The position numbers and the translations under genes were made by a program. From CAZWIT01 sp964533435 (lineage in GTDB: Bacteria > Patescibacteriota > Patescibacteriia > UBA1558 > GWA2-36-10), in assembly GCA_964533435.1 (NCBI GenBank), contig CAZHLU010000002.1, positions 1 through 47,437 on the forward strand: a DNA stretch of 47,437 nt. The letters run 5' to 3'. Shown here one piece after another: positions 32,167-38,398 of the stretch. Below the pieces are notes generated by a model. That model saw only the letters and a program-made list of their open reading frames with translations. It had not been told where the DNA came from and searched no databases. How positions within the stretch are numbered: the first letter of the stretch is position 1; each line of letters begins with the position of its first letter.

Positions 32167-33921
32167 TTATTGTAATATTGCTTTGATTCTTCTAACACCA
32201 GCTGAAGACGCTTCTTCTTTGGTAATTTTAAAAGTGCCAAGCTCTTTGGTATTGTTAACATGGGGTCCACCACAGATTTCTCGACTAAAAAAATTATCAT
32301 CACTGCCAACTGTATAAACTTTTACTTTTTCACCATACTTATGACCAAACAAGCCAATGGCATTTTTTTCTTTTGCTTCTTCAACTGTCATTTCGCTCCA
32401 GCTAACTGCTAAAGCTTTATTAATTTGTTCATTGACCAAATCTTCAACAGCTTTAATTTGCTCGGGTGTCATTTTATCTGGATAAGAAAAGTCAAAACGT
32501 AAACGTTCAGTATTGATATTACTACCCTTTTGCGCTACTTCTGGTCCTAATATTTTGCGTAAAGCTTGATGTAATAGATGGGTAGCAGTATGGTATCTAG
32601 TACTCATAACACTATCGTCTGCTAGTCCGCCTTTAAACATACCGGCTGATGCTGTGCGTGAAAGCTCTTGGTGTTTTTTGAATTCCGCTTCAAATTCTTG
32701 TTTATTGATTTGAATATTATTTTCTTGAGCTAGCTCTTCAGTCATTTCCAAAGGAAAGCCGTAAGTAGAAAATAAAATAAAAGCAATTTTGCCATCAACG
32801 GTTTTTTGTTTAGCAAATTCGCGTAAACCTTTTTCTAAAGTAGCAGTGAATTTTTTTTCTTCTTGTTCAATTTCTTTTATTATAAATTCTTTATTTGTGA
32901 TTAACTCAGGATAAGTATCACTATATTGTTTAATAATAATGTCAGTTAAAATTTTGCTAAAATTATTTTTTATGCCTAATATTTTAGCAAAACGAATAGC
33001 TCTCCTAATTAAGCGGCGTAATACATAGCCTTGATCTTTATTAGAAGGACTAACTCCCTTAGGATCACCTAAAATAAAGACAGCGCTACGAATATGGTCG
33101 GCAATAATACGAAAAGCTTTTTTGTCATCTTCGTATTTTTTTTCAGATAGTTTTTCTATTTCATTAATAATTGGTAAAAATAAATCAGTTTGGTAGTTAT
33201 CATCTAGGTTATTTAAGACAGCCACAGTTCTTTCTAAACCCATACCAGTATCAATATTTTTTTGAGCTAAAGCTTCAAATTTATCAGGTGCAGTTTTATT
33301 GTATTCCATAAAAACATTATTCCAGATTTCAACCCAAAGCTTATCTTCTGGATCAAATGATTCTGGGATTTTATTTTTATCTCCTGTCCAATAAAAAATT
33401 TCTGTATCAGGACCACAAGGGCCAGTATTACCTGCTGGACCCCACCAATTATCTTTAATTCCTAATTTAGCAATTCTGTTTTTATTTATTCCTAATTTTA
33501 ACCAATGTTCAAAAGCAACTTTATCTTCTGGAACATTCTGATCGCCTTGCCAAATTGAAACAGCTAGTAATTCTGGTTTAATTTTTAATTCTTTAGTTAA
33601 AAATTCCCAAGCAAAATCAATGGCTTGATTTTTATCATAGTCACCTAAAGACCAATTACCAAGCATTTCAAAAAAAGTATGATGAGTAGTATCCCCGATT
33701 TCATCAATATCTCCGGTACGCACACATTTTTGTACACTGACTAATCTTTTGCCTTGAGGATGTTTTTCGCCCATTAGATAAGGCACTAAAGGGTGCATGC
33801 CAGCAGTAGTAAATAAAACAGTCGGATCATTATCTGGTATTAAAGAAGCAGAGCTAATAATGGTGTGATTTTGTTTTTTGAAGTATTCTAAAAATTTATT
33901 TCTTAATTCTTGTGCTTGCAT
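32167..33921 (-). CDS. alaS: Alanyl-tRNA synthetase, short form lacking C-Ala domain
   Basis: 584 residues against about 870 in E. coli. The class II catalytic core is complete ('FTTAGMHPLVPYLMGEKHPQ', 'DEIGDTTHHTFFEMLGNWS', 'NWWGPAGNTGPCGPDTEIF', 'NIDTGMGLERTVAVL'). The editing/SAD domain is present at about 430-584, with zinc ligands H444, H448, C550 and H554. The protein ends right after 'GTFKITKEEASSAGVRRIKA'. The C-terminal C-Ala/DHHA1 part and the inserted beta barrel are missing, and no second ORF for them is adjacent. Charges tRNA-Ala. It heads the long minus-strand run and has its own promoter. Confidence 0.95.
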   Translation of the reverse strand: MQAQELRNKFLEYFKKQNHTIISSASLIPDNDPTVLFTTAGMHPLVPYLMGEKHPQGKRLVSVQKCVRTGDIDEIGDTTHHTFFEMLGNWSLGDYDKNQAIDFAWEFLTKELKIKPELLAVSIWQGDQNVPEDKVAFEHWLKLGINKNRIAKLGIKDNWWGPAGNTGPCGPDTEIFYWTGDKNKIPESFDPEDKLWVEIWNNVFMEYNKTAPDKFEALAQKNIDTGMGLERTVAVLNNLDDNYQTDLFLPIINEIEKLSEKKYEDDKKAFRIIADHIRSAVFILGDPKGVSPSNKDQGYVLRRLIRRAIRFAKILGIKNNFSKILTDIIIKQYSDTYPELITNKEFIIKEIEQEEKKFTATLEKGLREFAKQKTVDGKIAFILFSTYGFPLEMTEELAQENNIQINKQEFEAEFKKHQELSRTASAGMFKGGLADDSVMSTRYHTATHLLHQALRKILGPEVAQKGSNINTERLRFDFSYPDKMTPEQIKAVEDLVNEQINKALAVSWSEMTVEEAKEKNAIGLFGHKYGEKVKVYTVGSDDNFFSREICGGPHVNNTKELGTFKITKEEASSAGVRRIKAILQ

Positions 33922-33937
33922 ATTTTTCCAATAAAAA

Positions 33938-33956
33938 AACCATTATGATAATGGTT
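33938..33956 (-). promoter_or_regulatory. alaS leader palindrome (attenuator or operator)
   Basis: An 8-bp arm (33949-33956 with 33938-33945, 3-nt loop) followed on the minus strand by seven T. It lies inside the roughly 41-nt alaS leader, between promoter and start codon. It has the form of a short AT-rich terminator (attenuator). As a DNA palindrome just behind the start site it also recalls the E. coli site where AlaRS represses its own gene. Confidence 0.5.
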
Positions 33957-33968
33957 AAATTTGCTTAA

Positions 33969-33997
33969 ATTATAGTAAAAAACGGCCTAAAAGTCAA
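33969..33997 (-). promoter_or_regulatory. alaS promoter
   Basis: Minus strand: TTGACT (33992-33997), 17-bp spacer, TATAAT (33969-33974). Directly follows the hsmA terminator. Confidence 0.8.
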
Positions 33998-34000
33998 ATT

Positions 34001-34028
34001 AAAAAAGAACCCGAATTATTCGGGTTCT
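34001..34028 (-). terminator. Terminator of hsmA
   Basis: agaacccgaa (34006-34015) pairs with ttcgggttct (34019-34028); on the minus strand a run of six T follows. Confidence 0.88.
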
Positions 34029-34057
34029 GGGCAAAATTTAAAGGCTTTTCAGGCCAT

Positions 34058-34405
34058 TTAACGAGGTACACCGCTTAAGAAAGCTGTTAACCACATTAGC
34101 CAAGCATAAATAGAATATTTGCTAAACAAGACCTGGCAATGCCCGCGTCTTGCCAAGGCATCAAATGCCCAAAGTAAATGGATGAACATGATCAAGAGCG
34201 CTAGTATGCCACAACAACTGTGAATATTTAGTTTGGCATTAGGATGAGTAAGGCCCATAAGACTGGTGCCAATCAGATCACAAATAAAAGCTAGGATAAA
34301 TATGCGCAACATCCACGGTTTGAGGATTTTTTTAGCTCTTTCTGACCAAATGGCAGTAGTATAAAGAATTAGTGCTAAACAAATAAGCATGATAGCTGCT
34401 TTCAT
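34058..34405 (-). CDS. HsmA family small membrane protein
   Basis: 115 residues with four hydrophobic helices (about 3-19, 33-51, 62-82, 97-111). The central 'HPNAKLNIHSCCGILALLIM' and 'FIHLLWAFDALARRG' match the layout of the HsmA family (TIGR03987), small four-helix membrane proteins with conserved His residues and no settled role. Strong GGGAGG Shine-Dalgarno 5 nt before the ATG, own promoter and own terminator, so a single-gene unit. Less AT-rich than the flanking synthetase gene, possibly acquired. The family call is from memory of its motifs. Confidence 0.7.
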   Translation of the reverse strand: MKAAIMLICLALILYTTAIWSERAKKILKPWMLRIFILAFICDLIGTSLMGLTHPNAKLNIHSCCGILALLIMFIHLLWAFDALARRGHCQVLFSKYSIYAWLMWLTAFLSGVPR

Positions 34406-34410
34406 TTTTT

Positions 34411-34477
34411 CCTCCCTATTGCAAGTGTGAAGTACAAAGGATAACTAAAGTTTACTCGTGCTTTTTTAAAAAATCAA
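34411..34477 (-). promoter_or_regulatory. Promoter and Shine-Dalgarno of hsmA
   Basis: Minus strand: TTGATT (34472-34477), 17-bp spacer, TAAACT (34449-34454, continuing TTTA), then GGGAGG (34411-34416). Confidence 0.6.
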
Positions 34478-34495
34478 ATTTTAAACAAAAAGAAA

Positions 34496-34519
34496 ACCCT
34501 CGGTGCTAGGCACGAGGGT
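34496..34519 (-). terminator. Terminator of RNA B
   Basis: accctcg (34496-34502) pairs with cgagggt (34513-34519), extended by gtgc/gcac inside with one bulge; on the minus strand ttttcttttt follows. Confidence 0.9.
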
Positions 34520-34639
34520 CCTGGAAAAATTGAGACTGCCTCTAGTAAACCCCGCTGAATAGGTTGTTGGAACTATTTAGGGTTCCGCGCCCTCAGCATG
34601 AGGTGTTACGAAGCAATCTCAAAGCGTTAAAGAACTTGG

Positions 34640-34718
34640 TGGGGACAGTAGGGTTTGAACCTACGACCTCTTCCACTTCCGTGGAAGCGCTCTTTCAAGA
34701 AGTCTGAGCTATGCCCCC
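34640..34718 (-). tRNA. tRNA-like gene with abnormal D and anticodon loops, identity unclear
   Basis: Clear tRNA parts on the minus strand: acceptor GGGGGCA with TGTCCCC, T8-A9, D stem GCTC/GAGC, G26, stem CTTCC/GGAAG, AGGTC variable region, T arm GTAGG-TTCAAAC-CCTAC, discriminator A. An encoded CCA follows at 34637-34639. Oddities: the D loop is 13 nt with no GG pair, and the anticodon loop is 8 nt (ACGGAAGT) without U33. The body resembles tRNA-Ala but lacks a G3-U70 pair. No standard anticodon can be assigned; it may be a degenerate tRNA, a regulator or a frameshift-type tRNA. Confidence 0.55.
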
Positions 34719-34731
34719 ACTTAGGTTGTGT

Positions 34732-34759
34732 ATATTAACATATTTATAGTATTTGTCAA
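34732..34759 (-). promoter_or_regulatory. Promoter of RNA B
   Basis: Minus strand: TTGACA (34754-34759), 16-bp spacer, TAATAT (34732-34737). Predicted start about 7 nt before the acceptor stem. Confidence 0.75.
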
Positions 34760-34779
34760 GACTTTAAGGGCGCTAAAAC

Positions 34780-34807
34780 AAAAAACCGCCTAAATAAGCG
34801 GTTTTTT
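34780..34807. terminator. Terminator of RGG/zinc-ribbon gene
   Basis: aaaaaaccgc (34780-34789) pairs with gcggtttttt (34798-34807); A/T runs on both sides make it symmetric, but the gene it ends is on the minus strand. Confidence 0.88.
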
Positions 34808-34831
34808 CTATATTTCTTTAATAAAATAGCT

Positions 34832-35479
34832 TTATTTCGAAGCTTTTTTAGCTATTTTAGCTTTTTTTATAGCTTTAGGAGCTTTGGTAACTTTGCTTGC
34901 CTTTTTTTCCTTTGCTTCTACTTTTAGTTCTTTTTCAATTTTTACTGGCTTATCAACAATTAGTTTTTTTACTTCGGCTTTAGGAAAATTTTTCAAAATT
35001 TCATCAAGCTTTTGGTTAATATTTTTAAGTTGTTGTTCTAGTTTTTCATTACTAGGACCACTACCAGATTTTTTATCTTTAGCTCTGCTATCTTGTCCAA
35101 AGCAATTTGAACAAAGCACAGGCTTGTCGCCAGTTGGTCTAAAAGGTACTTCGCAAGGATCGCCACATTCAGTACAAACGGCTTTAAACATTTTTTTATC
35201 ACGAAAATTGCTTTTGCCAAAATCTCGACCACCACTAGATCGATTAGAGCCAAAGCTACTGTCTTTACCTTTAAAGCAGTTATTACAATAAACTGGTTTA
35301 TCACCAGTTGGTCTAAAAGGTACTTCGCAAGGATCGCCACATTCAGCGCAAACAGCTTTGTGCATAGCTGGTCTGGCACCACTGTCGCCCCTACCAAATC
35401 CTCTGCCTGAGTCTCGGCGACCAAATCCACCGCCACCTTTGCGGTCATTAAACCTTCCGCCCTTATTAAAATTACCCAT
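34832..35479 (-). CDS. RGG-repeat protein with two CxxC zinc ribbons and Lys-rich tail
   Basis: 215 residues. Residues 1-36 are Gly/Arg/Phe/Asp repeats of the RGG type. Two near-identical ribbons follow (C44, C47, C65, C68 and C102, C105, C123, C126), each of the form CxECGDPCEVPFRPTGDKPVxC. The linker repeats the Gly/Ser/Arg theme. Residues 138-160 are a short coiled coil (LEQQLKNINQKLDEILKNF) and the last 45 residues are nearly all Lys/Ala/Val. The composition suggests binding of nucleic acid, probably RNA. The same ribbon type ends the VirD4-like ATPase at 40-42 kb. Own promoter and terminator. No function established. Confidence 0.75.
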   Translation of the reverse strand: MGNFNKGGRFNDRKGGGGFGRRDSGRGFGRGDSGARPAMHKAVCAECGDPCEVPFRPTGDKPVYCNNCFKGKDSSFGSNRSSGGRDFGKSNFRDKKMFKAVCTECGDPCEVPFRPTGDKPVLCSNCFGQDSRAKDKKSGSGPSNEKLEQQLKNINQKLDEILKNFPKAEVKKLIVDKPVKIEKELKVEAKEKKASKVTKAPKAIKKAKIAKKASK

Positions 35480-35510
35480 AATTTCTTAGTTTTTAATTAT
35501 ATACTTTTAA

Positions 35511-35539
35511 AGTTTAACTATTTAGCAGATAAAAAGCAA
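35511..35539 (-). promoter_or_regulatory. Promoter of RGG/zinc-ribbon gene
   Basis: Minus strand: TTGCTT (35534-35539), 17-bp spacer, TAAACT (35511-35516, continuing TTTA). Third promoter in the window with this -10 string. No Shine-Dalgarno sequence. Confidence 0.55.
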
Positions 35540-35566
35540 TAGTGCTTTTAGCTAAATGCTAGCTTT

Positions 35567-35602
35567 AAAACAAAATCCCACCGCAATCAGATTGGGTGGG
35601 AT
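35567..35602 (-). terminator. Terminator of cspA
   Basis: atcccacc (35575-35582) pairs with ggtgggat (35595-35602); on the minus strand ttttgtttt follows. Confidence 0.85.
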
Positions 35603-35623
35603 CTTGATTTTTAGATCAAAATG

Positions 35624-35821
35624 TTAAACACGTTGAACATTAACCGCATTCATTCCTTTTGGAGAATTTTCTACTTCAAAAGAAACGCTGTCACCTTGGT
35701 GTAATTCATTGAACTGAACACCTACTAAGGAATTGCTATGAAAGAAAATATCCTTTTCCTGTCCTTCAACGCTAATAAAACCAAAACCTCTATCGGTCAA
35801 ATTTTTAATTGTACCAGTCAT
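35624..35821 (-). CDS. cspA: Cold shock protein, CspA family
   Basis: 65 residues, one OB fold. RNP1-like 'DRGFGFISVEGQEKDIFFHS' and RNP2 'DIFFHSNSL' carry the RNA-binding aromatics. The rest is standard: 'LHQGDSVSFEVENSPKGMNAVNV'. An RNA chaperone that melts structure in mRNAs. The leader is long (about 80 nt from the promoter at 35908-35936), as in other csp genes whose 5' leader senses temperature. It is a single-gene unit among several RNA genes. Confidence 0.95.
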   Translation of the reverse strand: MTGTIKNLTDRGFGFISVEGQEKDIFFHSNSLVGVQFNELHQGDSVSFEVENSPKGMNAVNVQRV

Positions 35822-35907
35822 TATTTTAGACTTAATTTGTAAAATTGCAATTTAATCAGATTTTAAAAAATCGACCAATTTTTTAAAGACAATACACTTG
35901 CGAGAGT

Positions 35908-35936
35908 ATACTAGCACATATGCCCTAAAAAAGCAA
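35908..35936 (-). promoter_or_regulatory. cspA promoter, extended -10
   Basis: Minus strand: TTGCTT (35931-35936), 17-bp spacer ending TGC, TAGTAT (35908-35913). Leader of about 80 nt. Confidence 0.7.
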
Positions 35937-35954
35937 GTCCTATGTCTATTTTTA

Positions 35955-36295
35955 ATAAAAAAAAGAACCCCCTCCCGCATAGATGTGAATGTAGCAGATG
36001 GGAGGGGGCAAAGGGTACCGCAGTGCACTTATGGCAAGGCCATTTCTGGTAAAGCTGAGCTTGAGTTTGACCCGTCGGGTCACCCTTCCGGCTTTTGGAG
36101 CCGTCACCGTTTGGCGTTCTAGAATGCCGAGTGGTAGTGGGGGTGCGCAAGAGTTAGTCTTGCCCAAGCAAAGCCCTTAACGAAAGGTGACGCCTTTACG
36201 TTAGAAAGGCTCCGTCCGTATTCCAGAATGATCTGGCGCTTGCTCAAAAGATGCTAGCAGTATTCCCTCTAAAAAGAGTTGAAGAACCACGAAAG
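35955..36295 (-). ncRNA. RNA C: about 340-nt highly structured RNA, family unassigned
   Basis: A TTGACA promoter leads into GC-rich sequence (58% at 36061-36120 by hand count) in an AT-rich genome, ending in a strong terminator. Hairpins seen in order on the minus strand: ctct-tttt-agag, ccaga-tcat-tctgg, gccttt-ctaacgt-aaaggc, gcaaga-ctaac-tcttgc, cggct-ccaaa-agccg, gaccc-gac-gggtc, atggc-ctt-gccat, then the terminator. A possible long-range pairing joins gtcacc (about 36190) and ggtgac (about 36107). Overlapping frames on both strands have no coding character. RNase P (no GAGGAAAGTCC or ACAGA core), tmRNA (no CCA/T arm) and SRP RNA do not fit. Confidence 0.75.
35957..36008 (-). terminator. 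Terminator of RNA C
   Basis: gggaggggg/ccccctccc arms at 35968-35976 and 36000-36008 (9 bp, all but one pair G-C), 23-nt loop, then ttctttttttt on the minus strand. Confidence 0.92.
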
Positions 36296-36301
36296 ATTAA
36301 T

Positions 36302-36329
36302 ATCATAGCATATTATATAAAAATGTCAA
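36302..36329 (-). promoter_or_regulatory. Promoter of RNA C
   Basis: Minus strand: TTGACA (36324-36329), 16-bp spacer ending TGC, TATGAT (36302-36307). Confidence 0.8.
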
Positions 36330-36335
36330 GATATA

Positions 36336-36360
36336 AAAGAAAAAGGCCCTAAAGGGCCTT
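36336..36360 (-). terminator. Terminator of 62-aa zinc-ribbon gene
   Basis: aaggccc (36343-36349) pairs with gggcctt (36354-36360), T run on the minus strand; the stem overlaps the stop codon by 2 nt. Confidence 0.8.
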
Positions 36361-36547
36361 AAAACTTCTTAAAAGGGCTAGGTTTACGATCTTTGGCTAC
36401 TGGCGGCCTATAAATATTAGTACTATGGCATTTGGGGCAATTATCAGGCATATCGATAATTGGTATTTTAGGGTTTGTAACTATTGGGTCACCTGGTTTG
36501 TAGCCACAATCTCGACAATGACTTTTGTCAGTAAATTCAAATACCAT
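36359..36547 (-). CDS. Small zinc-ribbon protein, unknown function
   Basis: 62 residues with two Cys pairs, CRDC (about 11-14) and CPKC (about 37-40), separated by 'GYKPGDPIVTNPKIPIIDMP', the spacing of a zinc ribbon/rubredoxin-like knuckle. Basic C-terminus (KDRKPSPFKKF). An AAAGGAG Shine-Dalgarno sequence (36554-36560) 6 nt before the ATG and a terminator at the stop support a real gene. Could bind nucleic acid or be a small regulatory subunit; nothing firmer. Confidence 0.65.
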   Translation of the reverse strand: MVFEFTDKSHCRDCGYKPGDPIVTNPKIPIIDMPDNCPKCHSTNIYRPPVAKDRKPSPFKKF

Positions 36548-36696
36548 TGTTGGCTCCTTTTGAGGTTTAGAGTTAGTGTACAGCGAATATTGCTAAAATT
36601 ATCATAAAATAGCTAAACTAGCAATAAATTTAGTAGTCTATCTAAAAAACAGTTTATCAAGTATACTATGTTTAGAATATTTAAATATAGATAAAT

Positions 36697-37197
36697 ATGA
36701 GGGTACCAAGAAGAAAGGCTGGAGAATTTACTTTTGCTAAACCAGATCCTTTAATTACAGCTGAAAAATTAACAGAGCTTAAAGCTAACTTAGAAAAATT
36801 AAAAAATATTATTCAACCAGAACTTGCTAGCGAAGTTAAGCGTTTAGCCTTGATGGGTGATTTTTCAGAAAACGCTGCCTATCAAATAGCCAAAGGCCGT
36901 TTGCGCGGAGTAAATCAAAAAATTACAGATTTACAAAAACAAATTGATATTGCAGAAATCATTGAAACCAATACTAAGTCCTCTACTGTGAAGATTGGTA
37001 GTCTAGTGAGTGTAGAAGTAAATCAAGCCATAAAAAAATACCGCATCTTAGGATCTTTAGAAACTAATCCTAGTAGCGGTGTAATATCATATAATTCCCC
37101 TTTGGGACAGGCCTTGCTTAATAAAGCAGTGGGTGCGGTTTTAGAAATTAAATTAGGAGATAATATAGTAACTTATAAAATATTAAAAATAGAATAG
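36697..37197 (+). CDS. greA: GreA/GreB-type transcription elongation factor
   Basis: 166 residues. N-terminal antiparallel coiled coil (about 20-90) with the acidic tip motif 'MGDFSENAAYQIAKGRLRGV'; D and E at the tip (DFSEN) stimulate RNA cleavage in the polymerase secondary channel. The C-terminal FKBP-like domain is 'VKIGSLVSVEVNQAIKKYRI' and 'NPSSGVISYNSPLGQALLNK'. It rescues backtracked RNA polymerase. The extra basic start (MRVPRRKAGEFTFAKPDP) resembles GreB/Rnk-type N-termini. Converges on mnmA with a 1-nt gap. No convincing promoter seen. Confidence 0.88.
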   Translation: MRVPRRKAGEFTFAKPDPLITAEKLTELKANLEKLKNIIQPELASEVKRLALMGDFSENAAYQIAKGRLRGVNQKITDLQKQIDIAEIIETNTKSSTVKIGSLVSVEVNQAIKKYRILGSLETNPSSGVISYNSPLGQALLNKAVGAVLEIKLGDNIVTYKILKIE

Positions 37198-37198
37198 G

Positions 37199-38257
37199 TT
37201 AAATAATTTGTCCGCTAGCAATTAATTCTTTGCCTTTGTAGATAGCTAAAATTTGCCCTGAGGCTACACCTTTTTGGGCATTTTTAAATTCAGCAATAAT
37301 ATTATTGTCTTGTTTTTTGATAGTTAAGTCTTGTTCGGGTTGGCGATAACGAATTTGAGCTTTGGCTTTTAGGGGTAATTTATATTCTTTATTTAACCAG
37401 TGTAAAGAAGAAATTTGTAGAGTATTTTTGTATAATTTTAAGTCGCCTTCTTTAGCAACGGTAATTTGATTTTGAGCCAAATCTTTAGCTACGATATACC
37501 AGGGACCACCAGCTAAATTAAGGCCTTGGCGTTGACCAATAGTATAATACCAAACTCCTTGGTGTTCCCCAATTTTTTTACCATTAGTATCTACTATCTC
37601 CCCTACTTTTGGTTTTATTTTTTGAGATAAAAAAGTTTTTAAATCTATTTTACCAATAAAACAAATACCTTGACTGTCAGGACGACTGGCGTTAGGAAGA
37701 CTTACAAGTTTGGCGATTTGTCTGACTTTTGGCTTGATTAAATCAGCAATGGGAAATAAAGCTTTGGATAATTGTGTTTGAGTAAGTCCAGATAAAAAAT
37801 AAGATTGATCTTTGTTATTATCCTTAGCTCGCATGAGATGGTAGCCGTGTCGATCTTTCTTAACTTTGGCATAGTGACCAGTAGCAATTTTATCAAAACC
37901 AAGTTCAATCGCCTTTTCTAAAAATAATTTAAATTTAATTTCATTATTACATAAAATATCTGGATTGGGAGTTAAACCATTTTGATAAGAATCAAAAATA
38001 TAATTTACTACCTTTTCATGATACTCTTTTTCAAAATCAAAAGTGCGGATATTTACGCCTAAAAAAGCAGCTACTCGATAAGCCATGATCCGATCTTCTT
38101 TCCAAGGGCATTCGCCTTTTAGATTTACTTTTTCGGAAAAGTTTTTCATAAAGGCAGCTTCTACTTCGTAGCCTTGTTTTTTAAGTAAGTACAAAGCTAC
38201 AGCCGAGTCTACTCCGCCTGATAAAGCTACTAATATTTTTGGCTTTTTTGAAGTCAT
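37199..38257 (-). CDS. mnmA: tRNA-specific 2-thiouridylase MnmA
   Basis: 352 residues. PP-loop 'ALSGGVDSAVALYLLKKQGY' (SGGVDS 13-18) binds ATP. The catalytic cysteines are C103 ('NPDILCNNEIKF') and C199 ('DSQGICFIG'). Central and C-terminal beta-barrel domains follow. It adds sulfur to U34 of tRNA-Lys/Glu/Gln. The matching synthetases lysS and gltX lie in this window. Transcribed from a leaderless promoter nearly identical to that of def. Convergent with greA. Confidence 0.97.
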   Translation of the reverse strand: MTSKKPKILVALSGGVDSAVALYLLKKQGYEVEAAFMKNFSEKVNLKGECPWKEDRIMAYRVAAFLGVNIRTFDFEKEYHEKVVNYIFDSYQNGLTPNPDILCNNEIKFKLFLEKAIELGFDKIATGHYAKVKKDRHGYHLMRAKDNNKDQSYFLSGLTQTQLSKALFPIADLIKPKVRQIAKLVSLPNASRPDSQGICFIGKIDLKTFLSQKIKPKVGEIVDTNGKKIGEHQGVWYYTIGQRQGLNLAGGPWYIVAKDLAQNQITVAKEGDLKLYKNTLQISSLHWLNKEYKLPLKAKAQIRYRQPEQDLTIKKQDNNIIAEFKNAQKGVASGQILAIYKGKELIASGQII

Positions 38258-38265
38258 TACTTTAT

Positions 38266-38294
38266 ACTATAATATTTTATCTACTTTTTGTCAA
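38266..38294 (-). promoter_or_regulatory. Leaderless promoter of mnmA, copy of def promoter
   Basis: Minus strand: TTGACA (38289-38294), 17-bp spacer, TATAGT (38266-38271), 8 nt to the ATG. Over 34 nt from the -35 box it differs from the def promoter at only two positions, both A/G. Confidence 0.85.
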
Positions 38295-38304
38295 TATAAT
38301 TTAA

Positions 38305-38333
38305 TTGACTTTAGACTATATTAGGAGTATTTT
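38305..38333 (+). promoter_or_regulatory. Promoter of GC-rich 99-aa gene
   Basis: TTGACT (38305-38310), 17-bp spacer, TATTTT (38328-38333). Leader of about 58 nt with AAGGGAGG (38385-38392) 6 nt before the ATG. Divergent from mnmA. Confidence 0.65.
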
Positions 38334-38398
38334 ATATGCAAGTTAAATTGTACTTTTACGCCCCACCAACCACGATCCAATAGCAAGGGAGGTTAGAC

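Larger units (their letters stand above)
34486..34725 (-). ncRNA. RNA B: tRNA-like 5' part plus structured 3' part
   Basis: One transcription unit from a TTGACA promoter to a strong terminator. The first part is tRNA-shaped (34640-34718). After its CCA come about 150 nt folding as a three-way junction: gagattgctt (34611-34620 on the minus strand) pairs with aggcagtctc (34532-34541) over 10 bp with two G-T pairs, enclosing hairpins cctca-tgc-tgagg (34591-34603) and ggaac...gttcc (34569-34586). No ORF is present. Not tmRNA (both halves of the tRNA body are contiguous, no tag frame), and not recognised as SRP, 6S or RNase P. The 3' part might be a separate small RNA released by tRNA processing. 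Confidence 0.65.

Noticed and set aside
32106..32309. 67-codon frame on - at the alaS/hpf border
   Set aside because: Overlaps the 3' end of alaS and the start of hpf in another frame, with no independent support.
34486..34725. RNA B as tmRNA or permuted tmRNA
   Set aside because: Both acceptor strands, D stem and T arm are contiguous within 79 nt, so no coding piece interrupts or follows in the required order, and no tag frame was found.
35038..35448. 136-codon frame on - in the RGG/zinc-ribbon gene
   Set aside because: Shadow of the Gly/Arg and Cys repeats in another frame; its internal repetition mirrors the two ribbons.
35898..36180. Several short frames on both strands over RNA C
   Set aside because: All start or end inside stems or the terminator, overlap one another in several frames, and lack Shine-Dalgarno sequences; the RNA explanation covers the region.
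35955..36295. RNA C as RNase P RNA, tmRNA, SRP RNA or 6S RNA
   Set aside because: No GAGGAAAGTCC or ACAGA core, no T arm or CCA, no GGAAGGAAGCA loop, and too long and branched for 6S. A covariance search could still overturn this.
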